A stretch of 42,769 nucleotides of DNA from Christensenellaceae bacterium (GCA_012837835.1 DUQK01000024.1:1-42769); one strand, 5' to 3'. Shown: positions 24,995 through 34,215, counted from the stretch's first letter. Notes: generated by a model from the sequence alone, not told the origin. Translations and numbers: made by a program.

Positions 24995-27049
24995 ATGAAC
25001 ATGCAGGAGCTTGTCGACTACCTGAATAAAACCGCACATGCCTATTATGTGCTGGATAAACCCCTTATAAGCGATAGCGAGTGGGATAGGCTGTACGACA
25101 AGCTTCTTTCAATGGAGAAAGAAACCGGCATACAGCTTGAAACTTCCCCCACAAGAAGAATAGGAGGAGAGCCTCTTTCCCATTTTACAAGGCACCAGCA
25201 TTTAAATAGGCTTTGGAGCATGGAAAAGGCGCAGTCTATTGAGGAACTTAATGCTTGGTTTGATAGAGTTACACAGGCGCACAGCAAAGATGAATCTCTT
25301 CCCCCGCTTTCTTATTGCGTGGAATATAAACTTGATGGTCTGCTTCTAAACCTAACATATGAAGACGGCAAACTTGTACAAGCCGCAACACGCGGAAATG
25401 GAGAAGTTGGCGAAAGCGTGCTTGAACAAGCGCGCACCATACAGGATGTTCCTCTTTCCATAGACTATAAGGGCACAGTTGAAGTTTACGGAGAATGTAT
25501 TATGCGCCTATCTGCACTGCATAAATACAACGAAACTGCCGAGGAAAAGCTTAAAAACGCAAGAAACGCTGCAGCGGGCGCACTGCGCAACCTAGACCCT
25601 AAAGTAACTGCAAGCCGCAAACTATCCGCATATTTTTACGGTATAAATTATATAGAAAAAGCCCCGTTTGATAATGAAGAGGGTATGCTTAATTTCCTTG
25701 TGGAAAACGGTTTTCCCGTAGTGCCTTATTTTAAGCAGTCGAGTAATAAAGAGGATATTATTTCCTTTGTTAAAGAGATAAATGAGCAGCGCCACCTGCT
25801 AGACTATATGACGGACGGCTGCGTTATAAAGGTATGCGATATAAATACTAGAGAACATTTAGGCTATACTGATAAATTCCCAAGGTGGGCGGTTGCATAT
25901 AAATTTGAAGCGCAGCAACAGACTACAACCCTTGAAAGCGTAAGCTGGGAAGTAGGCAGAACAGGTAAATTAACACCGCTCGGGCATGTAAGCCCCCTCT
26001 ATTTAAGCGGCGCCACTGTAAGCCGCGCAACGCTTAACAATATGGACGATATTATAAGAAAAGGTCTTGGCATAGGCGCAACCGTATGGATACGCAGGTC
26101 TAACGAAGTAATACCGGAAATACTTGGCATAGTTGATGACGGCATGAGTATAGAGCCTATCATAGCTCCTACTAATTGCCCCGCTTGTAATACAGAGCTT
26201 GTCCAAATAGGTGCTAATCTTTTCTGTCCGAATAGGGAGCATTGCCCCCGCCAATCCGTTGGCAGGATAGTGCATTTTGCTTCTAAAAACGCCATGGACA
26301 TAGCGGGACTTTCTGAAAAAACCGCAATATTGTTGCTAGAGGAGCTTGATATAAGCCGCCCATCGCAGCTTTATTCTATCACTAAGGAAGAACTGCTTCG
26401 CCTACCCAGCTTTAAAAATAAAAAAGCAGACAACCTGCTATCAGCCATACAGAAAAGCCGCCACACCAGCCTTGATGCATTTATATTTGCCCTTGGTATA
26501 CCTAATGTAGGCAGGGTAAACGCAAGGGTGCTTGCAAAACATTTCGGCAGCCTTGATAACCTTAAAAACGCAAGCGAGGAAGAGCTTACAAGCATAGATG
26601 AAATAGGCGAAATAATCGCCGCAAATATAGTAGACTACTTCAGCGATGAAAGCTCTTTGGAAGAAGTGCAAGCGCTTCTTAACGCCGGAATTACAGTAGA
26701 GGAAAATAATACTGACGAATCCACGCTTTTATTATCCGGTAAAAAGTTCGTGGTTACTGGTACGCTAAACAATTTCACAAGAAATGAAGTTCAGGATAAA
26801 ATAATCAGCCTTGGCGGCGAAGCGCAAAGCCAAGTGAGTAAAAAGACAGACTACCTTATAGCGGGCGAAAACGCAGGAAGTAAGCTTACAAAAGCTCGCA
26901 AGCTTAACATACCCGTGCTTTCAGAAGAGGATTTCCTTAGCATGATAGACCCTGCCCATAAAATAGATTCATATACTGAAAACGAAATCCAAACCATACA
27001 AAACGAAAAAAAAATAGCTAAGGATAACGAACAGCTTTCGTTTTTATGA
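24995..27049 (+). CDS. ligA: NAD-dependent DNA ligase
   Basis: LigA seals nicks in replication and repair using NAD. The 684 residues hold all domains: Ia (AHAYYVLDKPLISDSEWDRLY), the adenylation domain with the active lysine Lys112 in EYKLDG, an OB domain, a four-cysteine zinc finger (CPACNTE and CPNREHCP), HhH repeats (LPSFKNKKADNLL, IPNVGRVNARVLAKHFG) and a BRCT domain (GKKFVVTGTLNNFTRNEV). A lysine- and glutamate-rich tail of about 25 residues follows BRCT. Its only ribosome binding site is a weak AGAAGG within the pcrA end, so translation is probably coupled. Confidence 0.98.
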   Translation: MNMQELVDYLNKTAHAYYVLDKPLISDSEWDRLYDKLLSMEKETGIQLETSPTRRIGGEPLSHFTRHQHLNRLWSMEKAQSIEELNAWFDRVTQAHSKDESLPPLSYCVEYKLDGLLLNLTYEDGKLVQAATRGNGEVGESVLEQARTIQDVPLSIDYKGTVEVYGECIMRLSALHKYNETAEEKLKNARNAAAGALRNLDPKVTASRKLSAYFYGINYIEKAPFDNEEGMLNFLVENGFPVVPYFKQSSNKEDIISFVKEINEQRHLLDYMTDGCVIKVCDINTREHLGYTDKFPRWAVAYKFEAQQQTTTLESVSWEVGRTGKLTPLGHVSPLYLSGATVSRATLNNMDDIIRKGLGIGATVWIRRSNEVIPEILGIVDDGMSIEPIIAPTNCPACNTELVQIGANLFCPNREHCPRQSVGRIVHFASKNAMDIAGLSEKTAILLLEELDISRPSQLYSITKEELLRLPSFKNKKADNLLSAIQKSRHTSLDAFIFALGIPNVGRVNARVLAKHFGSLDNLKNASEEELTSIDEIGEIIAANIVDYFSDESSLEEVQALLNAGITVEENNTDESTLLLSGKKFVVTGTLNNFTRNEVQDKIISLGGEAQSQVSKKTDYLIAGENAGSKLTKARKLNIPVLSEEDFLSMIDPAHKIDSYTENEIQTIQNEKKIAKDNEQLSFL

Positions 27050-27110
27050 TATTATTAAAATAGTAACCCCATTGTAATTCGTATACCTTTTAGAGCGTAT
27101 TGGAGGAAAA

Positions 27111-28079
27111 ATGCCTAGGAAAGATATAGATAATCTACGTACAAAAATAATTGATCTCAAGATATCTGATGATAAAGCGGCGGAAATTTTTAAAGCACTC
27201 TCCTCGCAAGATAGACTAAACATATTAAAGGCTCTCAGACCTAAGAACATGAATGTAAAGCAGATTGCAGAAAAAACAAACCTGCCCTTTTCAACTGCCG
27301 CTGCACATATAAGAGTACTTGAAGACGCAGGCATGCTAATGAGTGAAATTATCCCAGCACAACACGGCTCCATGAAGCTTTGTACAAGTAATGTAGACTT
27401 TATTAACCTTAGCTTTGACAATGAAGAGGATATAGATAGAGATAGAGATATAAGCAAAATGAATATCTCAATGCCTCTTGGCAGCTTCAGCAGAGTAGTA
27501 AATATTAAACCCACCTGCGGCATAGTAAGCAGCGCCGCCAGCATAGGCATGTTTGATGACCCTAAGAGCTTTTACCTTCCTGAAAGACTACAAGCTCAGC
27601 TACTCTGGCTACACTCAGGTTTTATAGAATACCGCTTTGCTCTTCCCATACCATCAAGCGCAACTATTGAATTTTTAGAATTTTCATTTGAGGCATGTTC
27701 CGAAGCCCCGCTATATCGTAACCCTTGGCCTAGCGATATTTCGCTCTATTTTAATGAAAAGCTTATAGGCATATGGACTAGTCGTGCGGATCTTGGTGGG
27801 CGACCCGGTAGACTTAATCCCAAATGGTGGCCCCATACAATTACACAATATGGCTATCTCAATACATGGAGAGTAGATAATACTGGCAGCTATATAAATT
27901 CTCAAATAATATCGAATACTAAAATAGATGAGCTTAATCTAAAAGAAAGCGATTCACTTGTAGTTAGGATAGGTGTATCAGAAGACGCTGAAAATGTCGG
28001 CGGAATGAATTTATTCGGTGAAAATTTCGGCGATTATCCTCAAGCGCTTGAGCTTACCATAGCATACAGTTTGAATTAA
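27111..28079 (+). CDS. ArsR-type winged-helix regulator with large C-terminal domain
   Basis: A 322-residue regulator. Residues about 20-95 form an ArsR-like winged HTH (FKALSSQDRLNILKALRP, KQIAEKTNLPFSTAAAHIRVLEDAGML). Residues 125-322 are an extra domain rich in Trp, Tyr and Gly (LLWLHSGFIEYRFALPIP, IGIWTSRADLGGRPGR, NPKWWPHTITQYGYL), beta-rich in appearance and plausibly carbohydrate-binding. I recall such proteins as COG4189-like regulators beside sugar transporters, but cannot verify this. No metal-binding cysteine pair of classical ArsR proteins is evident. AGGAGGAAAA-like TTGGAGGAAAA precedes the ATG. It probably controls the glycosidase/transporter operon downstream in response to a sugar. 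Confidence 0.85.
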   Translation: MPRKDIDNLRTKIIDLKISDDKAAEIFKALSSQDRLNILKALRPKNMNVKQIAEKTNLPFSTAAAHIRVLEDAGMLMSEIIPAQHGSMKLCTSNVDFINLSFDNEEDIDRDRDISKMNISMPLGSFSRVVNIKPTCGIVSSAASIGMFDDPKSFYLPERLQAQLLWLHSGFIEYRFALPIPSSATIEFLEFSFEACSEAPLYRNPWPSDISLYFNEKLIGIWTSRADLGGRPGRLNPKWWPHTITQYGYLNTWRVDNTGSYINSQIISNTKIDELNLKESDSLVVRIGVSEDAENVGGMNLFGENFGDYPQALELTIAYSLN

Positions 28080-28111
28080 AACAGAAATTATAGAACAAAG
28101 ATACTCTATTA

Positions 28112-28179
28112 TACAAGTTTTTGATAGAATGCTTTTTGCTATTGACGAAAACCAAGTATCCTGTTATTTTATACTTGTA
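28112..28179. promoter_or_regulatory. Inverted repeats around the GH2 promoter, candidate operator
   Basis: CAAGTAT (28153-28159) and ATACTTG (28171-28177) are perfect inverted repeats flanking the -10 box. A further TACAAGT (28112-28118) is the exact complement of ACTTGTA (28173-28179). The regulator gene immediately upstream is the obvious candidate to bind them. Confidence 0.45.
28142..28170 (+). promoter_or_regulatory. Promoter of the GH2/ABC transporter operon
   Basis: TTGACG (28142-28147) is 17 bases from TATTTT (28165-28170), with a TGn extension. A leader of about 100 bases follows, in which I recognise no riboswitch. Confidence 0.6.
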
Positions 28180-28275
28180 ATAAGCAGAGAAAAAGAAACC
28201 TTTTTATATGTTTAATTTGTGTTTTCAATGTTGCAACACTCGCTTTATTACAAGAATACTGTTTTGGAGGAAAGC

Positions 28276-30072
28276 ATGTACGGTCTATTTAGTGAAGAGA
28301 GAGCAAGACATCCCCGTCCGGATTTTTTCAGAAAAAACTATCAATTGTTAAGCGGAAAATGGGATTTCGCCTTTGACGATGAAAACGTAGGTATTAAAGA
28401 AAACTGGCAAAACGGAAAAACAGACTTTCCTATGCAAATATTGGTTCCATTCACCTATCAGTGTGAGATGAGCGGAATAGGTGATGCCACTTACCACCCT
28501 ATAATTTGGTATAAAAGAACATTTACCCTTAATGAAAATTTAAGCGGCGACAGGGTACTTATTAAGTTTGGTGCAGTTGATTATAAGTGTGATGTATACA
28601 TCAACTCCTGTAAAGTGCTTTCACATGAGGGCGGTTATACACCTTTTTCTCAAGATATAACTGAGTACTTATCCGACGGTGAAAACACCTTAGTTGTTAG
28701 AGTTGAAGATTATTGGGACACCGCCCAGCCGCGCGGAAAACAATACTGGAACGATGGTCTAATGGGCTGCTGGTACACACCATGCAGCGGCATATGGCAG
28801 GATGTATACCTTGAAAAAACAGGTAGCTTATCAGTAGACTATATACATGTAACCCCTGATATCGATACACATAGTACAAAAATTGAAGTGTTTTTGGGAG
28901 AAATACCGCAAAGCAGCGATGTAAGCATAGAATACACAATAATGTTTGGAGATAGATTAGTCCGCAAGGTCACAAGCAGCGTACCTTTCAGACGCTACGC
29001 TATTTCCATTGATATGATTGACGCAAACAGAATTGATTCTGTCAAACTCTGGTCCCCCGACACACCTAACCTTTACAACCTTAATGTAAAGGTATTTAAA
29101 GATGGAGAGCCTACCGACGAAGTGTCCACATATTTTGGTATGCGCAAGATAGAAGTTAAAGGCGGCGAAGTTCTCCTTAATAACATGCCTATCTACCAAC
29201 GGCTTGTGCTTGACCAAGGCTACTGGGAAGAAAGTCTGCTCACCCCGCCAAGCGCAGAGGCTATTAAAAAAGATGTGGAATTAATAAAAGCCTTTGGTTT
29301 TAACGGCGTTAGAAAACATCAAAAAATTGAAGACCCCAGATTCTACTACTGGTGCGATAGGTTAGGGCTTCTATGCTGGGGTGAGCTTCCAAGCGCCTAT
29401 GAATTCAATATAGCAAGTATGAATAAATTAAGCCGAGATATGTCGGAATTTATAAGAAGGGACTATAACCATCCTTCCATAATAGCATGGGTACCGCTTA
29501 ATGAAAGCTGGGGAGTTAGGGAGATTTATTCAAACAAAAACCAGCAGGATTTCAGCATAATGCTCTATTATCTGTGTAAATCTCTTGACCAAACAAGGTT
29601 AGTCAGCGGCAATGATGGTTGGGAACAGACAGTTACCGATATAAGTGCCATTCACGATTATGTTGCCTATGGAGATGATCTTACAATACATTTTAAAACA
29701 AGAGAAAAGGTAGATTCCTCCTACGCATCATGGCGTATGAGCTTTGCCGATGGCTTTGCAGCAACGGAAGATTCTGCATTCATGGTAACGGAATACGGTG
29801 GAATTGCAATTTTAAACAAAGGCATACAGGGTAAAATAAGCAATATGGAAACTTGGGGCTATCATGAGAAGGTAGAAAGTGAAGAAGAGTTCATAGACCG
29901 CTTTAAAGGTCTTACCGACGCCATAAGAAATCTCCCATATTGTCGAGGTTACTGTTATACACAGCTAACAGATGTAATGCAAGAAGTGAACGGTCTACTA
30001 ACTCCTGATAGAGTTCCTAAAATAGACCCTCAAATAATCGCAAATATAAATATAAATCCGCAGGGGTATTAG
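28276..30072 (+). CDS. Glycoside hydrolase family 2 enzyme, cytoplasmic
   Basis: A retaining exo-beta-glycosidase of 598 residues. I chose the ATG at 28276, preceded by TTGGAGGAAAGC, over an upstream in-frame start at 28219. The sugar-binding jelly roll (about 1-180), an Ig-like domain (about 185-290) and a TIM barrel (from about 295) are in the GH2 order. The acid/base Glu410 lies in VPLNESWG and the nucleophile Glu506 in VTEYGG, so it should be active. There is no signal peptide, implying that it cleaves imported oligosaccharides or glycosides. Galactosidase, glucuronidase or mannosidase cannot be separated by eye; no NxK glucuronidase motif is evident. Confidence 0.92.
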   Translation: MYGLFSEERARHPRPDFFRKNYQLLSGKWDFAFDDENVGIKENWQNGKTDFPMQILVPFTYQCEMSGIGDATYHPIIWYKRTFTLNENLSGDRVLIKFGAVDYKCDVYINSCKVLSHEGGYTPFSQDITEYLSDGENTLVVRVEDYWDTAQPRGKQYWNDGLMGCWYTPCSGIWQDVYLEKTGSLSVDYIHVTPDIDTHSTKIEVFLGEIPQSSDVSIEYTIMFGDRLVRKVTSSVPFRRYAISIDMIDANRIDSVKLWSPDTPNLYNLNVKVFKDGEPTDEVSTYFGMRKIEVKGGEVLLNNMPIYQRLVLDQGYWEESLLTPPSAEAIKKDVELIKAFGFNGVRKHQKIEDPRFYYWCDRLGLLCWGELPSAYEFNIASMNKLSRDMSEFIRRDYNHPSIIAWVPLNESWGVREIYSNKNQQDFSIMLYYLCKSLDQTRLVSGNDGWEQTVTDISAIHDYVAYGDDLTIHFKTREKVDSSYASWRMSFADGFAATEDSAFMVTEYGGIAILNKGIQGKISNMETWGYHEKVESEEEFIDRFKGLTDAIRNLPYCRGYCYTQLTDVMQEVNGLLTPDRVPKIDPQIIANININPQGY

Positions 30073-30118
30073 ATGTTAATAGCTGCTGAAGCGGCTATAA
30101 TATAAAGGAGGTCATAAA

Positions 30119-31348
30119 ATGACAAAAAAATTATCTCTAGTTCTAATTCTTGCGCTCATGCTAGGCATGTCAGCGCAGGCGTTCGCAGCGCCGGTAGAAA
30201 TTGACTATTGGTCGGTATTTACAGGTGCGGACGGTGCAACTATGCAGGGAATGGTGGATGCCTTCAACAATTCCCAAAACGAAGTATTTGTAAACCATAC
30301 GCCCATGACGGCAGATGATCTGTATCAAAAAATACCGCTTGCGGTACAGACAGGTTCCGGCGTACCGGATGTGGCAATTGTACACATTGAGCGTATACCC
30401 ATGTTCGTAAAACAGGAAATGATATATCCTGTTGATTTCTTAATGGAAAACGGTATTGAGGAAGAAAACTATATTCCCTCAGCATGGGAGCGCACAGATA
30501 TTGAAGAAGAGCATTACGGTGTTCCTCTTGATGTACATGGTTTTGTAACCTATTATAATAAAGACCTGTTCGATAAGTATGATTTGAACAGCTTCGTTGA
30601 AGACGGTTACCTCACCTTTGATGAAATACCCGCCTTAGGCGACAAGGCAAGGGAAAATGGCTACGAAGGCAAAATATTCGGTTTAACATGGTTCCGTGCA
30701 CAAATGCTCAGCTATTATGCACAGCTTAACGGAAAACTAACTGAAGATGGTACAAACCCAAGCTTCAACAACGACGATATGAAAAAAGTCTATCAAACTA
30801 TTAAGAACCTGCATGATAGTGGATACACAACCTTAAAGGGCGATGATCCCCTACAGCTGTTCCACTCAGGAGATCTGCTTGTATGGCCAGAAGGTATATG
30901 GATGAAGGAAGGCGTAAGGCTGGCAGGAATCAACTACGGAATGCTGGCATCAGCATGTTTCTCACCCGATGTATGCGCAAACTGGATGTCCTCCCATAAC
31001 TTCGTGCAGTTTGCAGATGAAGAAAGAACCGAGGAAGAAGATATAGCTGTTGCTAAGTTTATCAATTTCATGGGAGAAAACTCACTTACATGGGCAGTAA
31101 ACGGCGGACAAGTTCCTGCACATGTTTCAATAAACGATGTAGAAGAATTTGGCGATCTGCATCAGGCTTTCTTGGCGGATCCGGAGCGCGGTGATGAACT
31201 AGCGATATACTACTATCTCTACTGGGGTATATTCGATACGGCTTTCTCACGCAACGGCTGGGAGCCGATATTCGGCACAATGTCCATAGAAGAAGCACTC
31301 AACCAAGCAGAACAAGAGGTACTCGACGGTATTAAAGCACTTGAATAA
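30119..31348 (+). CDS. Sugar ABC transporter substrate-binding protein
   Basis: A 409-residue cluster B solute-binding protein of the type that captures oligosaccharides for a MalFG-like importer. A classical signal peptide ends near AQAFA/APVE. There is no lipobox cysteine, so it should be released by signal peptidase I rather than lipid-anchored. Typical segments are IDYWSVFTGADG, VPDVAIVHIER, VPLDVHGFVTYYNKDLFDKY and WPEGIWMKEG. AAAGGAGGTCATAAA precedes the ATG. A strong hairpin follows the gene and may set its transcript level above that of the permeases. Confidence 0.93.
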   Translation: MTKKLSLVLILALMLGMSAQAFAAPVEIDYWSVFTGADGATMQGMVDAFNNSQNEVFVNHTPMTADDLYQKIPLAVQTGSGVPDVAIVHIERIPMFVKQEMIYPVDFLMENGIEEENYIPSAWERTDIEEEHYGVPLDVHGFVTYYNKDLFDKYDLNSFVEDGYLTFDEIPALGDKARENGYEGKIFGLTWFRAQMLSYYAQLNGKLTEDGTNPSFNNDDMKKVYQTIKNLHDSGYTTLKGDDPLQLFHSGDLLVWPEGIWMKEGVRLAGINYGMLASACFSPDVCANWMSSHNFVQFADEERTEEEDIAVAKFINFMGENSLTWAVNGGQVPAHVSINDVEEFGDLHQAFLADPERGDELAIYYYLYWGIFDTAFSRNGWEPIFGTMSIEEALNQAEQEVLDGIKALE

Positions 31349-31362
31349 ACTAGATTTATAGC

Positions 31363-31386
31363 GGCGAGGCAACTAATTGCCTCGCC
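31363..31386 (+). other. Intercistronic hairpin between binding protein and permease
   Basis: GGCGAGGCAA (31363-31372) pairs perfectly with TTGCCTCGCC (31377-31386) around CTAA, ten base pairs. It is followed by AAAAAATT instead of a T-run, so it is not a standard terminator. A role as a 3' stabiliser or processing block for the binding-protein mRNA is more likely. Confidence 0.75.
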
Positions 31387-31408
31387 AAAAAATTCGGAGG
31401 TGAAATTT

Positions 31409-32752
31409 GTGCGAACCAGAGTAGCAGCTTTGTTTGCAGCAGCTTTTCTTGTGGTATTCTTTCTAAGTTCCATAACTGCATCCCTTACAGTAAAAGAAAT
31501 AGAAGCAACAGCAGAGGTATCAATGGGCAGCATAGTTTTTTCACTGTCAAGCCCTTCGGTACTGATGCTACCAGTATCTTTATTTGCTATGTTGCTTGCT
31601 CTTATTTCATATTTGAGGAATAACAAATCAGCAGGAAGTCTATTTTCTCTTATTGCTGCATTGTTCTTCCTCTTGTTCATGATATTTTATACTAGAGAAA
31701 CAGCAAATGATAGCTTATATAGAATTCTCGCTGAAAAAATCAAGGAAGCAGGTATCAAGTTTCGGAAAAGAGATGTGGGTAACATTGATGTTGCTTATTC
31801 TATAAACTGCTTCATCACCTTAGCTCTAGGTTTTTTGGCATGTATTATTGGTATGCCAAATATATCCACTCAAGTAAACAGACGAACACTTAGAAAAAAC
31901 CTGCTACCTTACGCCTATGTAGGACCACACATATTCTTGTTTGTCGTTTTCTTTATCACGCCCGCGATATACGGGGTATATGCCGCATTCACAAAATGGG
32001 ATATGTTTGGGGATCCGGTATGGATAGGTATTGAAAACTTCAGAGTATTGTTTACTGAAAAGGGCAACACATACTACAATCAACTTAGAAATGGTCTGTT
32101 AAATACATTTAAGTTTGTGCTATATAGCGTGCCTTTCTGCATACTAGTTCCTCTGTCACTAGCACTGGCCTTACAGGAGAAGCCAAGGGGAAATAAATTT
32201 TTCCAAGCAATTTATTATTTACCTGCTCTAATGTCAATAACAACAGTAACCCTTGCATGGAGATATATGTTTTTTAAGTCATACGGTGTTATGAACAACT
32301 TCTTCATGTCGCCATATGATTGGTTTACACCGCCTTATTCTTGGATAATGCTTGTAGTTGTTACCGTTTGGTGGGTTAACGGAGGCACCATGGTAATATA
32401 TCAAAGCGCACTTGCATCTATACCTATAGAACAGTATGAAGCGGGCTCTGTTGACGGAGCCAATTCCTGGCAGAAGTTTATATACATCACCTTACCGGGT
32501 ATGCGCTATCCGCTTATGTATACTCTTATAACCACTGTAATTGCGCAGTTCAATATATACGGACAACCGCTTATTTTAACAGGCTACTCAAACCAAGAAG
32601 CAAATGCGGTACTGTTGATGTACGTTTATGACAATGCGGTAAGAAACCAAGTTGCAGGCATTTCCTCCGCAATGGCTTTGATACTCGGCATGTGTATTAT
32701 GCTAGTTTCGTTCTTTCAGATGCGTGTACTACGCAGACAAGAGATCCATTAA
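31409..32752 (+). CDS. Sugar ABC transporter permease (MalF-type) with N-terminal extension
   Basis: An inner-membrane component of the sugar importer, 447 residues from the GTG at 31409, eight bases after GGAGG. The conserved permease core begins near residue 165 (PYAYVGPHIFLFVVFFITPAIYG), and the EAA loop that contacts the ATPase is visible (EQYEAGSVDGANSWQKFIYITLPG). About 160 residues precede this core, with four hydrophobic segments near 6-26, 50-68, 75-94 and 130-150. Most MalF-like permeases of binding-protein operons lack so long an extension; it does not look like the E. coli MalF P2 insert. The core call is certain. Confidence 0.92.
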   Translation: MRTRVAALFAAAFLVVFFLSSITASLTVKEIEATAEVSMGSIVFSLSSPSVLMLPVSLFAMLLALISYLRNNKSAGSLFSLIAALFFLLFMIFYTRETANDSLYRILAEKIKEAGIKFRKRDVGNIDVAYSINCFITLALGFLACIIGMPNISTQVNRRTLRKNLLPYAYVGPHIFLFVVFFITPAIYGVYAAFTKWDMFGDPVWIGIENFRVLFTEKGNTYYNQLRNGLLNTFKFVLYSVPFCILVPLSLALALQEKPRGNKFFQAIYYLPALMSITTVTLAWRYMFFKSYGVMNNFFMSPYDWFTPPYSWIMLVVVTVWWVNGGTMVIYQSALASIPIEQYEAGSVDGANSWQKFIYITLPGMRYPLMYTLITTVIAQFNIYGQPLILTGYSNQEANAVLLMYVYDNAVRNQVAGISSAMALILGMCIMLVSFFQMRVLRRQEIH

Positions 32753-32767
32753 AGGAGGTTGATAAAA

Positions 32768-33646
32768 ATGCGTTTTAAAAGCCCAAGCAGAGCAGTAGCC
32801 ACGATATTCTTAGTTTTTCTTGCGTTTTTCTGGTTAATGCCTATAATTTGGCTTATGCTTAACTCCTTCAAAACCGATTCGGATTTCATTACATCATTTA
32901 GTAATATTAAAGGTCCAATGGATTATATATCTAGGCTTGTACCAAGAAATTTCACCTTTATAAACTATATAGAAATCTTCGTAGGCGGGGAAACAGCCAA
33001 TACAACAGCTAACATGTATACCATGTTCAAAAATAGTATTATAGTAGCATTTTCCCAAACGGCAATAGTATTGATAGTTACATCGCTTTCCGGTTTTGCG
33101 TACGAAAGGTTGCATTTCCCCGGAGGCAATGCTTTGTTTTGGACACTAATGTACATTTCAATGTTTCCAAACGCAGTGTCAGTGCTGCCGCTTTTTAAGA
33201 TTTCCAACTCTCTTGGCTGGGTTAACAGTCTACACGCCCTAATATGGCCAGGCACTGCAGGAATGTTTAATATATTCCTTATAAGGAATTTTCTAAAGGG
33301 AATACCTAGAGATTTTGACGAAGCAGCATATATAGACGGCGCAAGCAGTTTCCAAGTATATCTGAGGATAATCTTGCCTACAATAAAACCTGTACTCATA
33401 GTTGTTGCGCTATTTGCATTCAATGGCGCATGGAACGACTTCCTTTGGCCTTCAATAGTAATGACGGATGTTAACTCCCAACCTATAACCCCTGGTCTTA
33501 GACTTTTGATGGGACAATATGAGCAGAAGTGGGCACACCTTATAGCTTCAACTGTTGTAAGTATAGTACCGCCGTTTTTGATTTATCTGGTGGCACAAAA
33601 ATATTTCCTTCAAGGAATATCAATAAGTGCAGGTGTAAAAGGCTAA
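32768..33646 (+). CDS. Sugar ABC transporter permease (MalG-type)
   Basis: The second membrane subunit, 292 residues, with about six membrane helices. The start is the ATG at 32768, nine bases after GGAGG; an in-frame TTG at 32759 touches the site and was rejected. The EAA motif FDEAAYIDGASSFQVYLRIILPTIKP and the C-terminal QKYFLQGISISAGVKG are characteristic of MalG-like proteins. No ATP-binding subunit is encoded in the operon, so a shared MsmX/MsmK-type ATPase elsewhere is expected. A bidirectional terminator follows. Confidence 0.94.
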   Translation: MRFKSPSRAVATIFLVFLAFFWLMPIIWLMLNSFKTDSDFITSFSNIKGPMDYISRLVPRNFTFINYIEIFVGGETANTTANMYTMFKNSIIVAFSQTAIVLIVTSLSGFAYERLHFPGGNALFWTLMYISMFPNAVSVLPLFKISNSLGWVNSLHALIWPGTAGMFNIFLIRNFLKGIPRDFDEAAYIDGASSFQVYLRIILPTIKPVLIVVALFAFNGAWNDFLWPSIVMTDVNSQPITPGLRLLMGQYEQKWAHLIASTVVSIVPPFLIYLVAQKYFLQGISISAGVKG

Positions 33647-33733
33647 AACGTTCTTTTCACGATTGCATAATGGTTGAGCACCAAAATAATTTCGGATTAC
33701 TTGCCGGATACAAGCTCTCTGGTTTGTATAATA

Positions 33734-33768
33734 AAAAGCGGTTTAGCCACTTAAACTAGACCGCTTTT
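33734..33768. terminator. Bidirectional terminator between permease and rplL
   Basis: AAAGCGGT...ACCGCTTT stem with T-runs on both strands, lying between two convergent genes. The inner part continues as TAG/CTA with a single mismatch. Confidence 0.82.
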
Positions 33769-33798
33769 AATATGTCGCACTTGCGACAATGTGTTTTA

Positions 33799-34179
33799 TT
33801 ACTTGATTTCAACCTTTGCGCCAACTTCTTCAAACTGCTTGGCGATTTTGTCGGCTTCTTCCTTGGTAACGCCTTCTCTGATTGCCTTGGGAGCGGATTC
33901 AACGAATTCCTTCGCCTCTTTAAGACCAAGACCCGCTACTACTTCGCGTACAACCTTGATAACCTTTATCTTCTGGTCGCCAACGCCTACGAGTACGACG
34001 TCAAAGTCGGTCTTTTCTTCTTCTTGGGCGGGGGCTGCGCCACCAGCGGCGGGAGCGGCTGCTACTGCTACGGGAGCGGCTGCAGACACGCCGAATTTTT
34101 CTTCGAGTTCTTTTACCAGTTCGGACAGTTCAAGCACTGTCATGTTTTCGATTGCAGATAGAATTTCTTCACGTTTCAT
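33799..34179 (-). CDS. rplL: 50S ribosomal protein L7/L12
   Basis: The stalk protein that recruits translational GTPases. It has 126 residues: a helical dimerisation domain ([25 protein letters not shown]), an Ala/Gly/Pro-rich hinge (about 32-52), and the globular C-terminal domain ([25 protein letters not shown], ending [16 protein letters not shown]). Reverse-strand reading of the hinge gives spurious Gly/Cys-rich frames. It follows rplJ by 36 bases with its own ribosome binding site, allowing the four copies per ribosome to be made. Confidence 0.98.
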   Translation of the reverse strand: MKREEILSAIENMTVLELSELVKELEEKFGVSAAAPVAVAAAPAAGGAAPAQEEEKTDFDVVLVGVGDQKIKVIKVVREVVAGLGLKEAKEFVESAPKAIREGVTKEEADKIAKQFEEVGAKVEIK

Positions 34180-34215
34180 TTAAATTTTCCTCCATAATTT
34201 TTAATTTAATTTTGC

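Noticed and set aside
33772-34183. Two long plus-strand open frames opposite rplL, one Gly/Cys-rich and one Ser/Ala-rich
   Set aside because: They mirror the Ala/Gly hinge and codon bias of rplL, have no ribosome binding site, and rplL is certain.
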